Shown in pieces: positions 1 to 5,022 of a DNA stretch of 5,022 nucleotides (position 1 is its first letter; the number at the start of each line of letters is the position of its first letter). The notes under the pieces were generated by a model that was not told where the DNA came from, did no database searches, and saw only the letters and a list, made by a program, of their open reading frames with translations. Location: assembly GCA_945878545.1 (NCBI GenBank), contig CAMCTQ010000098.1, positions 1 through 5,022 of the forward strand, read 5' to 3'. The position numbers were made by a program, and so were the translations under genes. The DNA is from Rickettsia typhi (GTDB taxonomy: Bacteria; Pseudomonadota; Alphaproteobacteria; Rickettsiales; Rickettsiaceae).

Positions 1-12
1 CCCCTCACCTCT

Positions 13-81
13 TTGTCATTCCCTCGGAAGAGGGGATCCAGGCTTGTTATTTCTGGATTCCATCTTTCGCTGAAATGACAA
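13..81. repeat. Palindromic intergenic repeat (REP/MITE-like)
   Basis: The outer arms are perfect inverted repeats: TTGTCATT at 13-20 against AATGACAA at 74-81. Inside, GGATCCAG at 34-41 pairs with CTGGATTC at 53-60 (one G-T pair) across an 11-nt loop. Two small hairpins can also form: CCCTC/GAGGG at 21-25 and 30-34 around GGAA, and TTTC/GAAA at 65-68 and 72-75. Single-stranded nucleic acid could therefore fold into a branched, cloverleaf-like structure. The order GTCATTCC...GGATCCAG...CTGGATTCC...AATGAC resembles dispersed palindromic elements known from Rickettsia, Wolbachia and other proteobacteria; that family match is from memory and was not searched. CCCCTC at 1-6 is also complementary to GAGGGG at 30-35, so the element may extend beyond the left edge. 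No protein function is implied. Confidence 0.7.
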
Positions 82-163
82 CATAACTAATAAATCTACT
101 AAATAAACTCTTAATCTACCGTCTTAAAAGTCTACCAAATAACTTATAGAACGTTTTTTATAG

Positions 164-232
164 TCTTTGATTTGGATGCCTAGGTCATTCGTCGTTTACT
201 ATTTATATGTTTCGCTCTTCGCTTCTAATTAG
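164..232 (+). other. Possible repeat or gene remnant with 18-codon open stretch
   Basis: An ATG at 176 opens a frame of 18 codons, MPRSFVVYYLYVSLFASN, ending at TAG 230-232. The same frame is open back to a stop at 161-163. There is no Shine-Dalgarno sequence and the peptide is too short to call as a gene. The block is less AT-biased than its surroundings, contains the palindrome CCTAGG at 179-184 and a small imperfect direct repeat (TTCGCTCTTCGCTTC, 211-225), and ends in the dyad at 227-239. It may be a fragment of a dispersed element or a decayed gene. Only a genome-wide search would show this, and chance remains possible. Confidence 0.22.
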
Positions 233-291
233 GCTAATTCAATTGAAAAGATTATAGTAATGCTATCAATCTACATATGTTTTTAAAGAAT

Positions 292-321
292 TTGTGGACT
301 TTTAGTAAAAAAATGTTTAAA
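292..321 (+). promoter_or_regulatory. Candidate weak sigma70 promoter for typA
   Basis: TTGTGG at 292-297 and TTTAAA at 316-321 are 18 bp apart and could act as -35 and -10 elements, placing transcription start about 30-35 bases before the typA ATG. Both boxes are poor matches to consensus. In DNA this AT-rich such pairs arise by chance, and another loose pair exists at 243-248 (TTGAAA) and 264-269 (TATCAA) with 15-bp spacing. Treat it as a suggestion only. Confidence 0.22.
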
Positions 322-361
322 TTACTACAACTTTTTGTAAAACATTAATAAATAAAAAAAC

Positions 362-2182
362 ATGTCCTCTCATATCAGAAACGTAGCGATTATAGCGCAC
401 GTCGATCACGGCAAAACAACGCTTATAGACACAATGTTAAGACAAAGTGGGTTGTTCCGAGATAATCAGGAAGTAGCTGAAAGAGCTATGGATTCAAATG
501 ATTTGGAAAGGGAACGTGGTATAACAATTTTAGCAAAATGCACGTCTGTTAATTGGAATGATACAAAAATTAACATCATAGATACCCCAGGTCACGCAGA
601 TTTTGGTGGAGAGGTTGAGCGTATTTTATCTATGGTAGATGGTGTGGTATTGTTAGTTGACGCAGCGGAAGGTCCAATGCCCCAGACAAAATTCGTTCTT
701 GGAAAAGCTTTAAAGATTGGTTTAAAACCTATTGTTGTTATTAATAAGATTGATCGTAGTGATGCAAGAGAAATTGAAGTTTTAGATGAAGTGTTTGAAT
801 TGTTTATGTCGCTAGATGCGACTAATGATCAGTTGGATTTTCCTATCATTTACGCTTCAGGCAGAAGTGGGTGGGCTGTACATGATTTAAGTGGACCACG
901 TGAAAATGTATCTGATCTATTTGATACTATCATAAAACACGTTAAGGAACCTAAATCCGAACCTAATGCCCCTTTTTCAATGATCGTTACTACAAGAGAG
1001 TATGATTCGTATTTAGGAAGAATTCTAACTGGTAGAATTGAAACTGGTACAGCAAAAATTAACACACCTATTAAAGTGATGAATATTGATGGTAAAGTCA
1101 TTGAAAACGGTAGAATAACTAAAATGCTGAGTTTTAAGGGATTGGATAGGGTTCCTATTCAAAGTGCTATTGCTGGAGATATTATTGCTATTGCTGGTCT
1201 TGAGATTGCCAGTGTTGCAGATACAATTTGTGCCCCTGAAGTTTCTGTTCCACTCGAAGCGCAACCAATAGATCCGCCGACTCTTGCAATGATATTTTCT
1301 ATTAATGACTCTCCTCTAGCTGGACGGGAAGGAGATAAATTAACTTCCAGGGTTTTAAGAGCAAGATTACTGCGAGAAGCAGAAGGTAACGTTGCTATTA
1401 GCATTTCAGAAACGGCTCAAACTGATTCTTTTTCAGTAGCAGGTCGTGGTGAGTTACAAATGGGTGTATTGATTGAAACAATGAGAAGAGAGGGTTTTGA
1501 GCTTTCTATTAGTCGTCCAACTGTGCTGTACAAGACAGATGAAAAGACTGGTGAGCGCCAAGAACCGATGGAAGAAGTCCAGATAGATGTAGATTCTGAA
1601 TATGTAGGCTCAGTTGTTGAATCAATGAATCTTCGAAAAGGACAAATGATTGATATGCGCTCTACTGGCGCTGGCAAAACACGCCTCCTATTCATAGCTC
1701 CATCAAGGGGTTTGATTGGCTATCATGGTCCATTTTTAACAGAAACTCGTGGTACTGGTATTATGAGCAGGATATACCATTCTTATGGGGCTTATTGCGG
1801 TAAAATCGAAGGTAGAAGAAACGGAGTACTGATATCAACAGAAGATGGTGACTCTGTAGCTTACGGATTATGGCAACTTGAGGACAGGGGGCAAATGTTT
1901 ATTACTCCTGGAGTTGCCGTATACAAAGGTATGATTATTGGAGAACATACACGTGATAATGATTTGGAGGTTAATCCGCTCAGGTCAAAGCAACTAACTA
2001 ACATGAGAACAACAAGTAAAGACGAAGCTGTGCGTCTGACACCCCCACGTTTAATGTCACTAGAGCAAGCTATTGCTTATATTCAAGATGATGAACGAGT
2101 GGAGGTTACTCCAAAATCAATTAGGCTTAGAAAAATGTATCTTGATCCAACAGAGCGGAAAAGAATGGCAAAGAAAGCTTAA
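362..2182 (+). CDS. Translational GTPase TypA/BipA
   Basis: The product is a ribosome-binding GTPase of the EF-G/LepA superfamily. In other bacteria it supports 50S subunit assembly and translation under cold or other stress, and it acts in the cytoplasm. The 606-residue length matches E. coli BipA (about 607). All GTPase motifs are visible: G1 AHVDHGKT at 12-19, the switch I motif RGITI at 52-56, G3 DTPGH at 74-78 and G4 NKID at 128-131, with a probable G5 at YASG 164-167. A beta-barrel domain II follows (about 205-295), then EF-G-like domains III (about 305-385) and V (about 400-480). The BipA-specific C-terminal domain (about 485-606) includes RDNDLEVNP at 531-539, KQLTNMR at 543-549 and the basic SIRLRK at 586-591. 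This C-terminal domain and the lack of EF-G domain IV separate it from EF-G and LepA. The ATG is supported by the family's typical start (a few residues, then [15 protein letters not shown]). No clear Shine-Dalgarno sequence precedes it; the leader is A-rich. No catalytic residue is missing and the frame is intact. Confidence 0.97.
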   Translation: MSSHIRNVAIIAHVDHGKTTLIDTMLRQSGLFRDNQEVAERAMDSNDLERERGITILAKCTSVNWNDTKINIIDTPGHADFGGEVERILSMVDGVVLLVDAAEGPMPQTKFVLGKALKIGLKPIVVINKIDRSDAREIEVLDEVFELFMSLDATNDQLDFPIIYASGRSGWAVHDLSGPRENVSDLFDTIIKHVKEPKSEPNAPFSMIVTTREYDSYLGRILTGRIETGTAKINTPIKVMNIDGKVIENGRITKMLSFKGLDRVPIQSAIAGDIIAIAGLEIASVADTICAPEVSVPLEAQPIDPPTLAMIFSINDSPLAGREGDKLTSRVLRARLLREAEGNVAISISETAQTDSFSVAGRGELQMGVLIETMRREGFELSISRPTVLYKTDEKTGERQEPMEEVQIDVDSEYVGSVVESMNLRKGQMIDMRSTGAGKTRLLFIAPSRGLIGYHGPFLTETRGTGIMSRIYHSYGAYCGKIEGRRNGVLISTEDGDSVAYGLWQLEDRGQMFITPGVAVYKGMIIGEHTRDNDLEVNPLRSKQLTNMRTTSKDEAVRLTPPRLMSLEQAIAYIQDDERVEVTPKSIRLRKMYLDPTERKRMAKKA

Positions 2183-2251
2183 AACTATAATTGAATGAGT
2201 GTAAAAAAAGTATTTTTTCTATGCAAAATAATTTTTTTTGTAGTAGATTGA

Positions 2252-2280
2252 TTGACTTATAGCAAGAAAAAAATTATACA
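2252..2280 (+). promoter_or_regulatory. Sigma70-type promoter for the OPT transporter gene
   Basis: TTGACT at 2252-2257 matches the -35 consensus at five of six positions. TATACA at 2275-2280 is a reasonable -10 box. The spacing is the optimal 17 bp. Transcription would start near 2287, giving a leader of about 35 bases before the ATG at 2322. It is the best promoter-like sequence in the window and lies in the 139-bp spacer after typA, so the transporter, and possibly the NFU gene 50 bp further on, can be transcribed independently of typA. No operator or riboswitch structure was recognised next to it. Confidence 0.55.
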
Positions 2281-2321
2281 AAATAAGGTTGAAAAGTTAA
2301 GAGCTAGGTTTGTAAAAAATT

Positions 2322-4313
2322 ATGAAAAACCTCAATAAAGACAATAATGTGCCTTATATCAAAGGACAAATATCATTACCGGAAGTAACAGTAAAGGCAG
2401 TGTTAGTGGGGATCATTCTAGCAGCCATTTTTACTATGTCTAGTTTATATATAGGTTTGAAATTTGCTCGTACTGTTGCAGCGTCTATTCCTGCTGCACT
2501 GCTGTCATTGATGATATTTAAAGCATTTAAAAAAACTAGTATATTAGAAAATGTAGTAGTACAAACTATTGCTTCAGCCGGTGAGAGTGTTGCGGCTATG
2601 GCGGCATTTTGTATTACGGCAATTTTATTATCAGGCTATTGGCAAGAGTTTAGATATTTGGATACAATGCTGATATTAGGTCTTGGTGGTATATTGGGCG
2701 TGTTTATGTCTATTCCTTTGCGTAATATTATGATTGTAGAAGAAAAGATGCCATATCCCGAGGGAATTGCCGTTGCAGAAGTTCTTATCTCTGGTGAAAG
2801 TAAAGGTCAGGCGACATCATTGTTGCTTAAAGGCTCTTTTATATCGGCATTAATCACTTTAGCTCAAGGTGGATTTAAAATAGGTTCAGATTTTGTAATA
2901 TACGGAGTAAAGTCATTTGGTACTGTTATTGGTGCTAGTGTTGCTCTTTCTCCTTTATCTATTGGAGCGGGCTATATTATAGGATTAGGGAGTAGTTCAA
3001 TAATGCTAATTGGTGCATTAGTAGCAAATTTTGTGGTTCTCCCATATTTAGGTCTAATTTATAGTGGTGAAATTGCTTCTATGGATGCGGTACCATCTTT
3101 GGTGATGATACAAAAGCAATATCTACGGTATATAGCTGTAGGAATTATGATAGCGGGATCATTGTGGTCATTGGTGTCAATATTGCCAACAATAAAAAGA
3201 GCTGTAATTCTCGGTATTGCAGGGTCGACCAGAATAGCATCATCAGGGCGTCTTAGAACAGAAAAAGATATTCCTCCTTTCATATTTATTACTGGAATAT
3301 TTTTGATATCCATTTTTATTGCTATGTTCTTTTATTATACACTTGCTGATACTACGTTTACTTGTTGGTATAAAATTGCTATTTCAGGTTTTGCTGCTTT
3401 TGCAGTTATTATTGTTGGTTTTGTTATGTCTTCTGTTGCATCGCAACTTGTTGGAATTTTGGGCACTACTTCTCTACCAGCTTCTGGATTATGTTTGGCG
3501 ACTATTATTCTGTTTGCTTCCATTATATCTCCAATTTTGCTTGCTGAAGGTAGTGGTTATATATCAGATATAACAATTATTGGAATGACTTTGATTTTTA
3601 CATCTGTTGTAGGGGCTGTAATGGTTTTAGGCGGAGACAATATGCAAGATTTAAAAACTGGGTATTTAATTGGAGCAACACCTTGGAAGCAGCAATTGGT
3701 ACTTGTTATAGGAGTTATAGCATCAGTTATTACTACTCCTTTTGTATTGCAAACTATGTTTGAAGCTTATGGAATTGGTGATATGTTACCACGTCCTGAT
3801 ATGGATCCAGCAAAAGTACTTTCTGCGCCTCAAGCCATGCTTATTTCATCTGTAACAAAGGGGTTGTTTACTGGCAAACTCCCCTGGACATTACTCAATA
3901 GTGGAATAGTTATTGCTATAATTGTTATTATTATTGATTTAGTGATTTCTAAATGTTCCGAGAAGCTAAGATTACCAATAATGACTTTTGCAGCGGGGTT
4001 TTATTTACCTATAGGAATCTCAATAGCATTCTTTTGTGGAGGAATGTTGCGTTCTATAGTATCAAAAGGTAAAAATTCAGCTGTGTTACAAGAAAACGGT
4101 GTAATGATTGCATCAGGGTTTATTGCAGGAGAAGCTATAATGGGAGCGCTACTGAGCATACCTTTTGCTTTGTATAAAGATGCAAATATTCTAGCCATCC
4201 CAATTGGACTTAGTGATTTTGGTCAAGATGTAGTAGGCATTATTATTTTTATTATTTCAGCGTTGTTATTTTTAAAAATTACTCGCTCTCAGAAGAATAT
4301 AATATCTTCATAG
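2322..4313 (+). CDS. OPT family oligopeptide/metal-chelate transporter
   Basis: The product is an integral inner-membrane protein of the OPT (oligopeptide transporter) superfamily, whose members are cation-coupled importers of short peptides or, in the YSL branch, metal chelates. Its 663 residues are mostly hydrophobic, with perhaps 14-16 membrane spans, which fits the bacterial OPT subfamily. Motifs in family order are YIGLKFARTVAASIPAA at 43-59, QTIASAGESVAA at 81-92, MPYPEGIAVAEVL at 143-155, GILGTTSLPASGL at 378-390, GGDNMQDLKTGYLIGATPWK at 437-456, AAGFYLPIGISI at 557-568 and ASGFIAGEAIMGALL at 597-611. A short polar N-terminus (1-18) precedes the first span; there is no cleavable signal peptide. 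The ATG has only weak purine-rich sequence upstream (AAGAG at 2299-2303, AGG at 2306-2308), both rather distant. The frame is intact and the expected conserved blocks are present. The substrate cannot be read from sequence: peptides would suit an amino-acid-scavenging intracellular bacterium, and a metal chelate is possible. Confidence 0.93.
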   Translation: MKNLNKDNNVPYIKGQISLPEVTVKAVLVGIILAAIFTMSSLYIGLKFARTVAASIPAALLSLMIFKAFKKTSILENVVVQTIASAGESVAAMAAFCITAILLSGYWQEFRYLDTMLILGLGGILGVFMSIPLRNIMIVEEKMPYPEGIAVAEVLISGESKGQATSLLLKGSFISALITLAQGGFKIGSDFVIYGVKSFGTVIGASVALSPLSIGAGYIIGLGSSSIMLIGALVANFVVLPYLGLIYSGEIASMDAVPSLVMIQKQYLRYIAVGIMIAGSLWSLVSILPTIKRAVILGIAGSTRIASSGRLRTEKDIPPFIFITGIFLISIFIAMFFYYTLADTTFTCWYKIAISGFAAFAVIIVGFVMSSVASQLVGILGTTSLPASGLCLATIILFASIISPILLAEGSGYISDITIIGMTLIFTSVVGAVMVLGGDNMQDLKTGYLIGATPWKQQLVLVIGVIASVITTPFVLQTMFEAYGIGDMLPRPDMDPAKVLSAPQAMLISSVTKGLFTGKLPWTLLNSGIVIAIIVIIIDLVISKCSEKLRLPIMTFAAGFYLPIGISIAFFCGGMLRSIVSKGKNSAVLQENGVMIASGFIAGEAIMGALLSIPFALYKDANILAIPIGLSDFGQDVVGIIIFIISALLFLKITRSQKNIISS

Positions 4314-4345
4314 TCTATCCTAGGTACTAGTAAATAATCTTTTTT

Positions 4346-4351
4346 AAGAGG
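4346..4351 (+). promoter_or_regulatory. Ribosome binding site of the NFU gene
   Basis: AAGAGG is the clearest Shine-Dalgarno-like sequence in the window. It lies 12 bases before the ATG at 4364, slightly longer than ideal. It supports this start, as does the family-typical N-terminus MFIQTEETPNPN. typA and the OPT gene lack an equally clear site. Confidence 0.5.
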
Positions 4352-4363
4352 CCATTATAATAT

Positions 4364-4921
4364 ATGTTTATTCAAACTGAGGAAACCCCTAATCCTAATG
4401 CTTTAAAATTTCTTCCTGGTCTTGAAATCAGTGTTGAACCAGTATTTTTCAACAATTTTGATGAAGCGAGAGCTAAAAGCTCTTTGGCAGCAAAAATATA
4501 TAGTATCAGTGATATCAAAGCAGTTTTTTTTGGTGCTGATTTTATTACTGTAACAAAAAATGATACATCTGATTGGAAATTGTTAAAGCCCGAAATATTA
4601 ATGGTTATTATGGATCATTTAGTTTCTGGGTTGCCAGTTTTTGATGAAAACAAAAATATATTTACTCAAGTTAACACCGAAGGGCTTTCAGAAATTGAAA
4701 AGCAAATCATTGAAATTATAGAGACTAGAGTCAGGCCTTCTGTGGCCATGGATGGTGGAGACATAATATATAAGGGTTTTAAGGATGGTATAGTTTACCT
4801 CCAATTGCACGGAGCCTGTTCTGGTTGCCCAAGTTCCAGTGTTACTTTGAAAAATGGTATTGAGTCGATGCTTCAGCACTATGTTCCTGAGGTAATATCT
4901 GTAGAAGCTATAGAAGAATAG
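4364..4921 (+). CDS. NFU1/NifU-like Fe-S cluster carrier protein
   Basis: The product is a cytoplasmic iron-sulfur carrier that accepts clusters from the Isc/Suf assembly machinery and passes them to target enzymes; in mitochondria NFU1 serves lipoate synthase and respiratory complexes. Its 185 residues contain an N-terminal Nfu_N domain (about 1-88), starting MFIQTEETPNPNALKFLPG and including VFFGADFITVTK at 54-65. A short linker follows, then a C-terminal NifU domain (about 107-181) with RPSVAMDGGDIIYKGF at 124-139. The cluster-binding CxxC is in ACSGCPSS at 151-158, with ligands Cys152 and Cys155, followed by TLKNGIESML at 161-170. Both cysteines are present. The layout and sequence match alphaproteobacterial and mitochondrial NFU1, not gammaproteobacterial NfuA, which has a degenerate A-type N-terminal domain, nor full-length NifU. 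The gene starts 50 bp after the OPT gene with no evident terminator between, so co-transcription is plausible. A TATAAT at 4356-4361 is too close to the ATG to be its promoter. Confidence 0.96.
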   Translation: MFIQTEETPNPNALKFLPGLEISVEPVFFNNFDEARAKSSLAAKIYSISDIKAVFFGADFITVTKNDTSDWKLLKPEILMVIMDHLVSGLPVFDENKNIFTQVNTEGLSEIEKQIIEIIETRVRPSVAMDGGDIIYKGFKDGIVYLQLHGACSGCPSSSVTLKNGIESMLQHYVPEVISVEAIEE

Positions 4922-5022
4922 TTAAAGCTCTGATACATAAATTTTGCAGGAACTCAAGGCGCCATAGCTCACGTATCGTGAACAATCACAGATTTTTAGC
5001 CTTCAAATTATAAAAACTTGTG
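4922..5022. other. Intergenic end of window, possible repeat or gene remnant
   Basis: No supported gene lies in these last 101 bases. The block at about 4946-4983 is noticeably richer in G+C than the other spacers and contains the palindrome GGCGCC at 4959-4964 and a perfect small hairpin, TCACG-TAT-CGTGA, at 4969-4981. AAGGC at 4956-4960 is also complementary to GCCTT at 4999-5003. On the minus strand a frame is open from 5002 down to a TAA at 4922-4924, about 26 codons with no ATG, too short to call. The composition suggests a dispersed element, a decayed gene or a structured RNA cut by the window edge. No U-run terminator follows the NFU gene. Confidence 0.35.

Larger units (their letters stand above)
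83..361. other. AT-rich intergenic region before typA
   Basis: These 279 bases contain no convincing gene: stops are frequent in all frames and only very short open stretches remain. The region is rich in short A and T runs. It holds a short, less AT-biased block near 164-232 (listed separately), a perfect dyad AATTAG-G-CTAATT at 227-239, a possible weak promoter and a possible hairpin close to typA. No tRNA or other known RNA was recognised. It probably carries the typA promoter and leader plus decayed repeat sequence. Confidence 0.6.

Noticed and set aside
850..1695. Several minus-strand open frames of 79-92 codons inside typA
   Set aside because: They lie wholly within a strongly conserved plus-strand gene, overlap each other in different frames and give low-complexity, family-less proteins. 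They are shadows of typA codon use.
2203..2240. A-run/T-run hairpins after typA as a rho-independent terminator
   Set aside because: The possible stems (A6/T6 at 2203-2218, CAAAA/TTTTG at 2224-2240) have almost no G-C pairs and are expected by chance in DNA this AT-rich.
3319..3573. Plus-strand 84-codon leucine-rich frame inside the OPT gene
   Set aside because: It is the shifted reading of a hydrophobic transporter segment, where T-rich codons give leucine runs. The conserved OPT frame spans it without a break, so it is neither a separate gene nor a frameshift sign.
4356..4361. TATAAT before the NFU gene as a -10 box
   Set aside because: It ends two bases before the ATG, so transcription would begin inside the coding sequence. 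Another TATAAT at 4298-4303 has no -35 box at suitable spacing.
4960..4990. tRNA-like start (GCGCCATAGCTCA)
   Set aside because: It resembles the acceptor and D-arm start of some tRNAs, but no D-loop GG, anticodon arm, TTCRA T-loop or matching 3' acceptor strand follows within the window.
1..5022. CRISPR array, mobile element, defence system or other novel multi-gene system
   Set aside because: No regularly spaced direct repeats, transposase, integrase, nuclease or toxin-like frames were seen. The three genes belong to well-known conserved families.

Overview
This is an ordinary chromosomal stretch from an AT-rich alphaproteobacterium, most likely an obligately intracellular member of the Rickettsiales. 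Three things point there. The intergenic DNA is very AT-rich. The NifU-like protein has the Nfu_N plus NifU-C layout and the conserved sequence seen in alphaproteobacteria and mitochondrial NFU1. The left edge carries a palindromic intergenic element of the kind common in Rickettsia and Wolbachia genomes. I cannot name the genus from sequence alone.

Layout, left to right. Positions 1-82 hold a palindromic repeat (GTCATT ... GGATCCAG ... CTGGATTCC ... AATGAC). Positions 83-361 hold no convincing gene. They contain a possible second repeat or remnant near 164-232 and weak promoter-like and hairpin sequences just before the first gene. Positions 362-2182 encode TypA/BipA, a complete ribosome-associated translational GTPase. 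A 139-bp spacer follows with a good sigma70-type promoter (TTGACT, 17 bp, TATACA). Positions 2322-4313 encode a complete OPT-family membrane transporter. After 50 bp, positions 4364-4921 encode a complete NFU1/NifU-like iron-sulfur carrier. The last 101 bp hold no supported gene. They include a short stretch richer in G+C than the other spacers, which may be a repeat or gene remnant.

All three genes lie on the + strand and look intact. The transporter and the NFU gene are close enough to be co-transcribed from the promoter before the transporter. typA is probably a separate unit. The genes do not form a recognised pathway. One speculative link is that some OPT/YSL relatives move metal chelates and NFU proteins deliver Fe-S clusters. 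I found no CRISPR array, tRNA, rRNA, insertion sequence, toxin-antitoxin pair or defence system, and no evidence of a new biological system. The least explained DNA is the non-coding sequence at the two ends.
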